Source: Flavivirga algicola
GTDB lineage: Bacteria > Bacteroidota > Bacteroidia > Flavobacteriales > Flavobacteriaceae
Length of the DNA: 64,000 nucleotides
NCBI RefSeq assembly: GCF_012910715.1
Contig: NZ_JABBHF010000007.1
Span: 67,001-131,000, forward strand
Reading direction: 5' to 3'
In this document: positions 42,924 to 51,219 of the stretch, piece by piece
Position numbering within the stretch: the stretch's first letter is position 1
Layout of the letters: the number at the start of each line of letters is the position of its first letter
Notes under the pieces: generated by a model
The model's input: only the letters and a program-made list of their open reading frames with translations
What the model was told of the DNA's origin: nothing
The model's database searches: none
Translations under genes and position numbers: made by a program

Positions 42924-45461
42924 TTATTGGACAATCAATTTCAATACGACCGATTCTTGTAAGTTAGAGCCATGAATTCTAAAAAGATATAAACCCTTGG
43001 ATTTAAATGGATTGGCATCAAAATACATTTTATCCGATTTAATTTTGCGAGTTGTTATTATTGTACCCTTAATATCATAAACACTTACCGAGCTGTTATC
43101 ATTAACATCGGTTAAATCTAAATTTAGCTTTCCATTTTTTAATGGATTGGGGTACATTAAAATTTTGCTTTTTCTTGTGTGAGAAGTGTTCTTGGCAACG
43201 AACCTACTGGTTAGGGAGTTGTTTACATTAAATGTAGTGTTTTTTGAATCTAACTTGTCATTGTAAGAGCCTCCCACAGGGCGAATCATGACTTCTAGCC
43301 TATAATTATTTCCTGTAGCCCAGTTTGTTGGTTGGTTAACCGATAGGGTAACGGTGCCAGATCCATTTGAAACAGTCTGTTTTGCATTTTTCAACCAAGT
43401 TCCTGTAGGGCTATTTACAATAGCGACTAGTTCATTTTGACCTATCGATGTGTAATTGATAGTTACATTGACGTTTTCTCCTTGTGTTACATTCGCAGGG
43501 GCGCTAACTATAGTTACACTGTTAGTATTGGTATTTATTACATTGAAATTAGTAGTTTTTAAATCAAGCTGGTCATTATAAGAGCCGCCTACGGGACGAA
43601 TCATGATCTCGAGTTTGTAGTTGTTACCAGCAGTCCAATTGGTAGCTTGCCCAACATTAAGAGTAACAGAGCCAGATCCATCAGAAACAGATTGCTTAGC
43701 ATTGCTTAACCAGGTTCCTGTGGGGCTGTTTACAATGGCGACAACTTCATTTTGACCTGCTGAGGTGTAATTAACAGTAACACTAAGATCCTCGTCTGGA
43801 GCTATACTAGCAGGGGAATTGGTTATAGTTACACTATTAGATATGGTGTTAACAACATTAAAGTTTGTGGTTTTAGAATCAAGCTGGTCATTATAAGTAC
43901 CGCCTACAGGACGAATCATGACCTCAAGTTTGTAGTTGTTACCAGTAGTCCAATTGGTAGCTTGTCCAACATTAAGAGTAACAGAGCCTGTTCCTCCAGA
44001 AACAGTTTGCTTAGCATTGCTTAACCAGGTTCCTGTGGGACTATTTACAATGGCGACAACTTCATTTTGACCTGCTGATGTGTAATTAACAGTAACACTA
44101 AGATCCTCGCCTGGAGCTACACTAGTAGGAGAATTGGTTATTGAGATGGAATTGTTGTTTGGAAGTGTATTAGGATCATATAAATTGTAGTATACGTCAT
44201 TTAAGATGCTCAGATCATCTGTTTTAGGATTGTTTTTATATGCATTCGAATTTGTGTACCAAACGGTATTATTTCTGAATGTAGTTGATGGTCTGTCAAT
44301 TTTTCTATTCGGGTGAAAAGAAAACCCTTGACGGTAGCTATTTGCATCATCAGCATAGAAAACATGATTGTTAATCCAGGCGTTATTTTGAGTGGGCGGT
44401 TCATTAGGTCTTGCGTTTTCACTTCCGTTTTCTTGGAAACCACCATCTCCGTTACGAATATGTATTCCAATATTGCTGTCGGTGATACAATTTTTTGCGG
44501 CGATTTCGGTCCAATATTGCCAGCGACTCCCTGCATCGAACGCGACATTTTTTATGCACTTAATCCCGTTTACATAGGCATCCATATCAACACCGTCGAC
44601 ATCGCATTTAACCATCAGGTTGTTTTTTATTAAAGTGTTGTTGGATGCTTTCAAATGAATGGCTCTTCTGGCACAGTCGTAAATATAGTTAGCCTCGAGC
44701 CTTGAGTTTTGTCCATAAGTATTATTTATAAAAAGCACATTTCGACAAGTAATAAAATTGATGCCCTCTATAACTAAGTTCGATACCCATTTAGAATAAA
44801 TCCCTGCGACTCTTTTATTGCCGTTTATTTTGCTTCTTTTGGTACCGAAGATTTTTACATTAGTTTTGTTGTTCCCATTCGATCCTTTAATTTCAAATAC
44901 ACCCCGAAGAACATCACTTACCGAATATTCATCAGGAATGGTTCCAGGCAATACGGGCCCCGTGTAGTTAATTGTACCGTCTACCCATACTGTAGTGTTC
45001 GATCCAACCTTTATTAATTTGTTTCCCGCATTCAAATTAATAGTACCTCTGAAAATAAATGTACCTCCATTTCCAGCAATAGCATTTCGTTGACTTTCTA
45101 GGTTAGAAGCGTTTACAACGGTGCCAGAGCCTGAATATGTTGCAGGCCTGTTGGCTAAGGCTGTTGCGGTTTCTTTCATAGCATCGGTTTGTGCTATATT
45201 GCTAGCAAAATTGCCTTGGGTTAGCCTGGTGTTTACTACCGAACTTGGCAAACCTGCATCAAAAAGTTTATTACGAATATCGGTGACGTTACCTGTGCCT
45301 GCTGGAGCAGTACCTTGGTATACCTGGCCTGTATTGTTGGCATTAACAAGGGTGTACTGGGCGGACACAGTTTGGGAGCTTATTATTATCATTGATAATA
45401 ATAGAAAATTCAAACCAAGAGTGCTTGGCTTTTTTGCTAATTTGTAAATAGTTTTTACCAT
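42924..45461 (-). CDS. Secreted beta-helix protein with three tandem 105-residue repeats and a T9SS sorting domain
   Basis: An 845-residue exported protein, possibly a polysaccharide lyase or hydrolase. Order: signal peptide (Thr-Val-Ser-Ala-Gln near 35); a region to about 110; a right-handed parallel beta-helix about 115-430 (repeated Asn-Asn/Ile-Asn steps, Arg-Ala-Ile-His-Leu-Lys, Asp-Gly-Val-Asp-Met-Asp); three Ig-like modules of 105 residues starting near 437; and a C-terminal Por sorting domain from about 765 (Met-Tyr-Pro-Asn-Pro). Polysaccharide lyases of several families share this helix, but no catalytic set was confirmed. The gene is alone, with a perfect inverted repeat about 100 bp upstream. 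Confidence 0.85.
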   Translation of the reverse strand: MVKTIYKLAKKPSTLGLNFLLLSMIIISSQTVSAQYTLVNANNTGQVYQGTAPAGTGNVTDIRNKLFDAGLPSSVVNTRLTQGNFASNIAQTDAMKETATALANRPATYSGSGTVVNASNLESQRNAIAGNGGTFIFRGTINLNAGNKLIKVGSNTTVWVDGTINYTGPVLPGTIPDEYSVSDVLRGVFEIKGSNGNNKTNVKIFGTKRSKINGNKRVAGIYSKWVSNLVIEGINFITCRNVLFINNTYGQNSRLEANYIYDCARRAIHLKASNNTLIKNNLMVKCDVDGVDMDAYVNGIKCIKNVAFDAGSRWQYWTEIAAKNCITDSNIGIHIRNGDGGFQENGSENARPNEPPTQNNAWINNHVFYADDANSYRQGFSFHPNRKIDRPSTTFRNNTVWYTNSNAYKNNPKTDDLSILNDVYYNLYDPNTLPNNNSISITNSPTSVAPGEDLSVTVNYTSAGQNEVVAIVNSPTGTWLSNAKQTVSGGTGSVTLNVGQATNWTTGNNYKLEVMIRPVGGTYNDQLDSKTTNFNVVNTISNSVTITNSPASIAPDEDLSVTVNYTSAGQNEVVAIVNSPTGTWLSNAKQSVSDGSGSVTLNVGQATNWTAGNNYKLEIMIRPVGGSYNDQLDLKTTNFNVINTNTNSVTIVSAPANVTQGENVNVTINYTSIGQNELVAIVNSPTGTWLKNAKQTVSNGSGTVTLSVNQPTNWATGNNYRLEVMIRPVGGSYNDKLDSKNTTFNVNNSLTSRFVAKNTSHTRKSKILMYPNPLKNGKLNLDLTDVNDNSSVSVYDIKGTIITTRKIKSDKMYFDANPFKSKGLYLFRIHGSNLQESVVLKLIVQ
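43209..44153 (-). repeat. Three tandem 315-bp coding repeats
   Basis: Copies at 44153-43839, 43838-43524 and 43523-43209 encode 105-residue modules of identical length. Copies one and two are nearly identical over long runs of DNA, copy three is more diverged. Each contains Val-Asn-Ser-Pro-Thr-Gly-Thr-Trp-Leu and Met-Ile-Arg-Pro-Val-Gly-Gly. Confidence 0.9.
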
Positions 45462-45747
45462 AAAAATTATTGTTAAGTTAAAATTGGGATAAGATTTTTA
45501 TTTAAAACAAAAAAATGTTTTTTCCTACAATTAAAAATAATATAAACTTACATGTTGTTTGTGGTACATTTTTAATAAATCGTACCACAAATGGGTTTTA
45601 TATTGCAATTTTGTTAAAGAAAGAAGCGGTTTGTCGATTAAAAGAAGAATAAGTTTTTTGAATGAAAAATTTTTCGATGAAATGCTGGTGCTGTTCGTAA
45701 AGAAAATTACAAGTCTATTTGGTGTAATTGATTCCGAGCGTTATAGA
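45462..45747. other. Upstream region of the beta-helix gene
   Basis: AT-rich gap carrying the beta-helix gene's control region (minus strand). The notable element is the 10-bp perfect inverted repeat at 45558-45591. A short plus-strand frame at 45559-45762 overlaps the engB 3' end and looks like chance. Confidence 0.45.
45558..45591. promoter_or_regulatory. Perfect inverted repeat, candidate operator
   Basis: tttgtggtac and gtaccacaaa form a 10-bp perfect inverted repeat with a 14-base spacer, giving a 34-bp dyad with half-sites about two helical turns apart. It lies about 97 bp upstream of the beta-helix gene start and suits a dimeric regulator; the long AT loop and no following T run make a terminator less likely. 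Confidence 0.5.
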
Positions 45748-46359
45748 CTATGGAGAAGTTAATTGAATATTTTCATTAAGACTATTGATATACTCTAGTA
45801 AATTCTCTTTTCCTATGCTTTTAGATGAAGAGGTGATAAAGCAATTAGGAGTTTCTTCCCAAGTCTCTAGAAGTACATTTTTATAAATTTCCACGTGATT
45901 TTCAATAGCCTTTGGTTTTAACTTGTCTGCTTTCGTGAAAATAATAGAAAATGGGATGCCATTTTCGCCCAACCACTGCATAAACTCCAAATCGATAGGT
46001 TGTGGCTTGTGTCTAATATCCACCAAAACAAATGCAGTAACGAGCTGTTCTCGAAATGCAAAGTATTGTGTAATAAATTTTTGAAATACTTTTTTAGCAC
46101 TTTTAGAAACACGAGCATAACCATAACCAGGTAAGTCTACCAAGTGCCAATTTTTGTTGATTAAAAAATGATTTATTAGCTGTGTTTTTCCAGGTCTGCC
46201 AGATGTTTTTGCTAGGCTTTTTCGGCTAGTCAGCATATTTATAAGTGATGATTTGCCAACATTACTTCTGCCAATAAAAGCATATTCAGGCAACATACTT
46301 TTGGGGCATTGGGCAACATCGGAATTACTCACTACGAACTCGGCAGATTTAATCTTCAT
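45748..46359 (-). CDS. engB: Ribosome biogenesis GTPase EngB (YsxC/YihA)
   Basis: Essential GTPase for assembly of the large ribosomal subunit. The 203 residues show G1 Gly30-Arg-Ser-Asn-Val-Gly-Lys-Ser37, G3 Asp-Leu-Pro-Gly-Tyr-Gly-Tyr near 76-82, G4 Thr-Lys-Ala-Asp near 143-146 and a G5 Ser-Ser near 177. It is downstream of the alpha/beta hydrolase on the same strand. Confidence 0.95.
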   Translation of the reverse strand: MKIKSAEFVVSNSDVAQCPKSMLPEYAFIGRSNVGKSSLINMLTSRKSLAKTSGRPGKTQLINHFLINKNWHLVDLPGYGYARVSKSAKKVFQKFITQYFAFREQLVTAFVLVDIRHKPQPIDLEFMQWLGENGIPFSIIFTKADKLKPKAIENHVEIYKNVLLETWEETPNCFITSSSKSIGKENLLEYINSLNENIQLTSP

Positions 46360-46367
46360 TTTATTAT

Positions 46368-46390
46368 TATTCCCTCGAAGCCAGGAATCT
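46368..46390. repeat. Dispersed palindromic repeat, family B
   Basis: ttattccctcgaagccagga-atc lies between engB and the hydrolase gene. It shares attcc...ggaatctt with the other three copies. Confidence 0.55.
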
Positions 46391-46421
46391 TTATTAATCG
46401 AATATTATTTTTATGTAAACC

Positions 46422-47186
46422 TTAAAGCGCTCGTTTATTCAGCCATCCTTGAAGGATTTTGTTAAATTCATCAGGGTGTTCCATCATGGCGGCATGTCCA
46501 CATTTGTCTATCCAAAACAGATCCGAATCTGGCAAAAGTTCGTTAAACTCTTCAGCAACATCTGGTGGTGTCACTGTATCATTTTTACCCCAAATAATAC
46601 AAGTTGGTATTTTCATATTAGGTAAATCTTTGGCCATATTGTGTCTTATTGCACTCTTGGCAATGGCCAGTGTTTTTATAAGCTTATTACGATCGTTTAC
46701 GGTCTCGTAAACTTCATCGACAATCTCTTTAGTGGCAACTTCAGGATCATAAAAAACATCTTGTGCTTTCTTTTTTATAACTTCATAATCGCTGCGTTTG
46801 GTGTAGCCACCGCCCATGGCACTTTCATAAAGCCCTGAACTGCCTGTTATAACAAGCGCTTTTACTTTTTCGGGATAGAGTTTGGTGTGGTATAAACCGA
46901 TGTGTCCTCCTAGGGAATTTCCTAGTAAAATAACTTCGTCGAAACCTTTAAATTCAATAAAATCATGTAAGTATTTAGCGAAACTCTTCACATTGGTTTT
47001 AAGCAATGACATGCTGTATACTGGTAATTCCGGAATGATAATTTTATAGCCATTGGTGCTGAAAAAATCAGAGACAGCATTAAAATTGCTAAGCCCACCC
47101 ATAAGGCCATGTAATATCACTATAGGTGTACCTTCTCCAGCTTCAAAGTAACTATATTCTTTTTCCTTTTTTAAACGATACATCAT
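46422..47186 (-). CDS. Alpha/beta hydrolase
   Basis: Cytoplasmic serine hydrolase of unknown substrate, 254 residues. The oxyanion loop His26-Gly-Leu-Met-Gly-Gly, nucleophile Ser91 in Gly-Asn-Ser-Leu-Gly-Gly, Asp203 in Gly-Lys-Asn-Asp-Thr-Val and His231 in Cys-Gly-His-Ala complete the triad. It starts 293 bp from mraZ in the opposite direction. Confidence 0.9.
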   Translation of the reverse strand: MMYRLKKEKEYSYFEAGEGTPIVILHGLMGGLSNFNAVSDFFSTNGYKIIIPELPVYSMSLLKTNVKSFAKYLHDFIEFKGFDEVILLGNSLGGHIGLYHTKLYPEKVKALVITGSSGLYESAMGGGYTKRSDYEVIKKKAQDVFYDPEVATKEIVDEVYETVNDRNKLIKTLAIAKSAIRHNMAKDLPNMKIPTCIIWGKNDTVTPPDVAEEFNELLPDSDLFWIDKCGHAAMMEHPDEFNKILQGWLNKRAL

Positions 47187-47211
47187 TATTAGTTGGTCAT
47201 TGCATTAAGAA

Positions 47212-47219
47212 CAAATATA
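47212..47219 (-). promoter_or_regulatory. Candidate promoter -7 box for the hydrolase/engB genes
   Basis: On the minus strand TATATTTG matches TAnnTTTG exactly, 26 bases upstream of the hydrolase start. A clear -33 TTG was not found. Confidence 0.5.
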
Positions 47220-47403
47220 GTTAATTCATTCATATTTTAACCATTTAAATTGTTTGGCAAAAATAAAACTTTCTTACAGGAATGTTGATAAAAAATATGT
47301 TATTAAATTTTTGTTTCCAACATGTTGATAGTAAGCTATAAGCATGTTTTTTAGCGATTGAAATCGTGTTTAAGCTCCATTTAATCGAAAAATTATCAAC
47401 AAA

Positions 47404-47428
47404 GTGGTATAAAGTGGTAAAATGTGGT
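47404..47428 (+). promoter_or_regulatory. MraZ operator: three GTGGT direct repeats
   Basis: GTGGT occurs at 47404, 47414 and 47424 with exactly 10-bp spacing, each followed by A. This matches the known MraZ target layout of direct TGG-type repeats separated by five bases, and it lies 52 bp upstream of mraZ over the region where -33 would be, so MraZ would repress its own operon. Confidence 0.8.
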
Positions 47429-47439
47429 ATATTTTTCAA

Positions 47440-47447
47440 TATATTTG
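47440..47447 (+). promoter_or_regulatory. Promoter -7 box of the dcw operon
   Basis: TATATTTG fits TAnnTTTG exactly, 32 bases before the mraZ start and 11 bases after the last MraZ repeat. The MraZ sites would block polymerase binding. Confidence 0.6.
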
Positions 47448-47479
47448 AAACTTAAACGTTAGAATTTCAATAAACCGTT

Positions 47480-47950
47480 TTGGACTTAATAACAGGAACA
47501 TACGATTGCAAAGTAGATGCAAAGGGTAGGTTAATGATGCCAGCTTCCTTAAAAAAACAGCTGTCTTCTATTTTATCCGATGGTTTTGTGTTGCGTCGTT
47601 CTGTGTTTCAAAAGTGTTTGGAGTTGTATCCAATGGGTGAGTGGCAAATTTTAATGCAGAAGATGAATAAGCTTAATAAGTTTAAAAAGAAGAACAATGA
47701 TTTTATTCGCAGGTTCACGGCGGGAGCAAAGATCGTAGATGTCGATGTTAATGGGCGTTTGCTAATACCAAAGGACTTGACGGTATTTGCCGATATTTCG
47801 AAAAATATAGTGGTAGCCTCGGCTATAAATATTATCGAAATATGGGATAAGGATTTATATGAACAGGCCATTGATGATGCGTCTGTTGATTTTGCAGATT
47901 TAGCTGAAGAGGTAATGGGACAAGACGATGAAGACCATGGAATATCATAA
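47480..47950 (+). CDS. mraZ: Transcriptional regulator MraZ
   Basis: DNA-binding repressor of the dcw cluster that forms a ring-shaped oligomer. The 156 residues contain two AbrB-like swapped domains, each with the motif Asp-x-x-Gly-Arg-Leu-x-x-Pro (Asp13-Ala-Lys-Gly-Arg-Leu-Met-Met-Pro and Asp-Val-Asn-Gly-Arg-Leu-Leu-Ile-Pro near 90). The start is TTG, giving the expected short N-terminus before Gly-Thr-Tyr-Asp-Cys-Lys. Its operator lies just upstream. Confidence 0.95.
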   Translation: MDLITGTYDCKVDAKGRLMMPASLKKQLSSILSDGFVLRRSVFQKCLELYPMGEWQILMQKMNKLNKFKKKNNDFIRRFTAGAKIVDVDVNGRLLIPKDLTVFADISKNIVVASAINIIEIWDKDLYEQAIDDASVDFADLAEEVMGQDDEDHGIS

Positions 47951-48833
47951 CCCTGTATTGTTAAAAGAGACTGTTGATGGTCTGGACGTCAAAGCTGATG
48001 GGGTCTATGTGGATGTAACGTTTGGTGGCGGAGGCCATAGTAAGGAAATATTAAGAAGGCTTGGTGAGCGCGGGAGGTTGTTTGCTTTTGATCAAGATGA
48101 GGATGCTCTTGAAAATGCTCTTGACGACCCTAGGTTTACATTGATTCATGAAAACTTTAGGTACTTGAAGCGCTTTTTGCGATTTCATGGTGTTAAACAA
48201 GTTGATGGGGTTTTGGCGGATTTCGGCGTGTCATCTCATCAATTTGATGTTGCTGAGCGTGGATTTTCTACGCGCTTTGAAGCAGATCTGGATATGCGAA
48301 TGAATCAGCAAAATGAACTGTCTGCTTTTCATGTTGTGAATGAATATGAAGAAGAGCAATTGAAGCAGGTGTTTTTGCAATATGGTGAATTGCGTGCGGC
48401 ACCTGCTATGGCAAGATTGGTAGTAGAGCATAGGAAAATAGAGCCTATCATAACAAGCGAGCAGTTAAAAGGTGTGCTGAGGAAGTTTTTGCCACCACGA
48501 CATGAAAACAAAGTATTGGCACAGATTTATCAGGCCATTCGGATAGAGGTGAATCAGGAAATCGAGGTGTTAAAAGAGTTTTTGGAGCAGACACCAGACA
48601 TTTTGTTTAAAGGCGGTCGATTGAGTTTTATATCCTATCATTCTCTTGAAGATAGGTTGGTGAAGCGTTTTATTAGAAATGGGATGTTTGAAGGGGAGCC
48701 AGAGCGCGATATGTTTGGGAATTTTGAAGTGCCATTGAAAAAAGTAAATGGCTTGATTGTGCCTTCTAAAGAGGAAATTGATGCAAATAGTAGGGCTAGA
48801 AGTGCTAAGTTGCGAATAGCTGAAAAGCTTTAA
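47928..48833 (+). CDS. rsmH: 16S rRNA m4C1402 methyltransferase RsmH (MraW)
   Basis: SAM-dependent N4-methylation of cytosine 1402 of 16S rRNA. The 301 residues have the SAM site Gly-Gly-Gly-Gly-His-Ser near 34-39 and Phe-Ile-Ser-Tyr-His-Ser-Leu-Glu-Asp-Arg near 233-242. The frame overlaps mraZ by 23 bp; a second ATG at 47937 would start at the family's usual Met-Glu-Tyr-His-Asn-Pro-Val and is equally possible. Confidence 0.95.
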   Translation: MKTMEYHNPVLLKETVDGLDVKADGVYVDVTFGGGGHSKEILRRLGERGRLFAFDQDEDALENALDDPRFTLIHENFRYLKRFLRFHGVKQVDGVLADFGVSSHQFDVAERGFSTRFEADLDMRMNQQNELSAFHVVNEYEEEQLKQVFLQYGELRAAPAMARLVVEHRKIEPIITSEQLKGVLRKFLPPRHENKVLAQIYQAIRIEVNQEIEVLKEFLEQTPDILFKGGRLSFISYHSLEDRLVKRFIRNGMFEGEPERDMFGNFEVPLKKVNGLIVPSKEEIDANSRARSAKLRIAEKL

Positions 48834-48876
48834 AAGTCTAATAAGAATAATTAAGATATCTCAAAGAGAGAGAAGA

Positions 48877-49194
48877 ATGAAAAAAAGCATCTATAACATA
48901 TTAAAAGGGACTTTTTTAGTTAGTGATGACTCTTTTAAAAATTGGAGGTTTATCATTTTTGTTTCTGTTTTGGCGATTATAATGATAGCAAGTTCGCATA
49001 GTGCGGATAAAAAAGTATACGAAATTGCCCGATTGAAAAATGAAGTTAAAGAAATGCGCTCAGCATTTGTGGATGGGCGTTCTCGGCTCATGAGACTTAA
49101 AATGGAGTCGGCGGTTATTGGTAAAATGAAAGGAAAAGGTTTATCGCCCTCGGTGATACCTCCTAAGAAAATAAAGGTTAAATCTCAAAAATAA
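48877..49194 (+). CDS. ftsL: FtsL-like division protein
   Basis: Small bitopic membrane protein of the division septum. The 105 residues have a short cytoplasmic part, one membrane helix (about 25-41) and a periplasmic coiled coil (about 44-80, Glu-Ile-Ala-Arg-Leu-Lys-Asn-Glu-Val-Lys-Glu-Met). The call depends on its position between rsmH and ftsI and its topology, since FtsL sequences are poorly conserved. Confidence 0.8.
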   Translation: MKKSIYNILKGTFLVSDDSFKNWRFIIFVSVLAIIMIASSHSADKKVYEIARLKNEVKEMRSAFVDGRSRLMRLKMESAVIGKMKGKGLSPSVIPPKKIKVKSQK

Positions 49195-49203
49195 AGTAAG
49201 CCC

Positions 49204-51219
49204 TTGGCAGTAAACGAAAAAGGCATATTAAACCGATTGTATTTTATAGCAGGATGTATGTTCGTCTTCGGGCTTGCTGTGATGTTTAAATTGTTGAGCA
49301 TTCAATTTTTGCAAGGAGATAAATATCGGGCTTTGGTTGATAAGAGGGATATTCAGGATATCACTATACCTGCTAATAGGGGTAATGTGTATGCTGATGA
49401 TGGAAGTTTGCTGGCAACCTCAATTCCTAAATATAATATTGCTATAGATGCGGTAACGTCTCAGCAAAAAACCTTTGAAGAATTTATAAAACCATTATGT
49501 GATTCACTTTCCGGGTATTTGGGCAGGTCTTCAAGCTATTATGAAAAAGAAATAAGAAAAGCGCGATCAAATAAGAATCAATATTATTTATTGGTTAAAA
49601 ATATTAATTACACAGATTATGTTCGGTTTAGAAATTTTCCACTATTAAAACGCGGGGCTATTTCAGGTGGATTGATTGTAGAGCAAACAACAAAGCGAGA
49701 GTTTCCTATGGGGAGCATCGCAAGGCGAACTATTGGTTATGAGCGTTTTGATGATCAAGGAAATGTAACCAGGCCTGGAATTGATGGTGCTTTTGGGGTG
49801 AAATATTTAAGAGGAACAGATGGTAAGCGCTTAAAGCAGAAAATTGGAAAGAATAAATGGAAACCACTTACAGACTTTAATCAAATAGAGCCAAAAGATG
49901 GCTATGATGTGTATACGACGATTGATGTTAATATTCAGGACATCGCGCACCATGCCCTTTTAGAGCAGTTGGATAAGTATAAGGCGGATCATGGTTGTGT
50001 GGTTGTTATGGAAACTAAAACAGGAGAGGTGAAGGCGATCTCTAATTTAGGTAGAAACAGTAAAGGCTTGTATTATGAACGATTAAATTATGCGGTTGGG
50101 GAAAGTCATGAATCAGGTTCTACTTTTAAGTTAATGGCTATAACTGCTGCTTTAGAAGATAAAGTTGTGGATACCAGTGATGTGGTAGATACAGAAAAAG
50201 GGGTGCTTACTTTTTATGGCAAAAAAGTGCGTGATTCCAGGTATGGTGGTTATGGGAAAATATCTGTTTCAGAGGCTTTTGAAGTCTCGTCAAATACAGG
50301 AATAGTCAAGGCAATAGATCGGGCTTATAAGAAGAAGCCGAGTATGTTTGTTGATAGATTGTATGATATGAGCTTAAATCAAAAATTGGATATTCCAATT
50401 ATTGGAGAACCAAGTCCTATAATTCCAGATCCTAGAATAAAAAATGGACGCTGGAGCGGTATTGCATTGCAATGGATGGCTTACGGTTATGGGGTATCGT
50501 TCACGCCATTACAAACATTAACATTTTATAATGCTATAGCAAATGGGGGTGAAATGGTAAAACCTCAATTTTTAAAAGAAGTTAAAGAGTTTGATAAAGT
50601 AATAGTGCCTTATAAAAAAGAAGTGATTAATGAGCAAATATGTTCTAAGGAAACTATTGCTAAAGTCCGTCAATTATTAAAAAATGTTGTAGAGAAAAAA
50701 CATGGAACTGGAAATAAGTTGTATTCTAAAAATTTCTCTATGGCAGGGAAAACAGGTACTTGTCAAAAAGATTATAGAGATAAGAAAAAGTTGAATTATA
50801 TATCGTCGTTTGCAGGTTATTTCCCAGCAGATAATCCTAAATATTCATGCATTGTGGTTATTCACGAACCAGATAGGGAAGTAGGGTATTATGGAGCCGA
50901 TGTATCTGGTCCTGTTTTTAAAAAAATAGCTCAAAAAATATTTATAGAAACACCGTTAACCAATCAGATTAATTCGCTTGAAGTAAAAAATCCATCGGCA
51001 GAAAAAGAATATGTTGCTTATTATCAAACGGCAAGAACTTATAAAACAATAATGCCTAGTGTTATTGGTTTGCCAGCAATGGATGCGCTGGCACTTTTGG
51101 AGAACATGGATGTGGATGTAAAAGTAAAACTTGAAGGAAGAGGTGTTGTAAAAGCACAATCTGTAAGTAAAAATGAGAAATTAAAAAATAATCAAACGAT
51201 AGTTTTAAAAGCTTCATGA
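49204..51219 (+). CDS. ftsI: Division transpeptidase FtsI (PBP3) with PASTA domain
   Basis: Cross-links septal peptidoglycan. In 671 residues: membrane anchor (about 12-34), dimerisation domain, transpeptidase with Ser306-Thr-Phe-Lys309, Ser362-Ser-Asn364 and Lys516-Thr-Gly518, and a C-terminal PASTA domain (about 610-671, Val-Ile-Gly-Leu-Pro). TTG start, 9 bp after ftsL. It overlaps murE by 4 bp. Confidence 0.95.
   Translation: MAVNEKGILNRLYFIAGCMFVFGLAVMFKLLSIQFLQGDKYRALVDKRDIQDITIPANRGNVYADDGSLLATSIPKYNIAIDAVTSQQKTFEEFIKPLCDSLSGYLGRSSSYYEKEIRKARSNKNQYYLLVKNINYTDYVRFRNFPLLKRGAISGGLIVEQTTKREFPMGSIARRTIGYERFDDQGNVTRPGIDGAFGVKYLRGTDGKRLKQKIGKNKWKPLTDFNQIEPKDGYDVYTTIDVNIQDIAHHALLEQLDKYKADHGCVVVMETKTGEVKAISNLGRNSKGLYYERLNYAVGESHESGSTFKLMAITAALEDKVVDTSDVVDTEKGVLTFYGKKVRDSRYGGYGKISVSEAFEVSSNTGIVKAIDRAYKKKPSMFVDRLYDMSLNQKLDIPIIGEPSPIIPDPRIKNGRWSGIALQWMAYGYGVSFTPLQTLTFYNAIANGGEMVKPQFLKEVKEFDKVIVPYKKEVINEQICSKETIAKVRQLLKNVVEKKHGTGNKLYSKNFSMAGKTGTCQKDYRDKKKLNYISSFAGYFPADNPKYSCIVVIHEPDREVGYYGADVSGPVFKKIAQKIFIETPLTNQINSLEVKNPSAEKEYVAYYQTARTYKTIMPSVIGLPAMDALALLENMDVDVKVKLEGRGVVKAQSVSKNEKLKNNQTIVLKAS

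Noticed and set aside
44210-44633. Several frames of 60-112 codons on both strands within the beta-helix gene
   Set aside because: They are other-frame readings of a well-supported 845-residue coding region and show no domain.
45559-45762. 67-residue plus-strand frame in the beta-helix/engB gap
   Set aside because: No signal, domain or promoter, overlaps the perfect dyad and the engB 3' end, and has a composition expected from non-coding AT-rich DNA.
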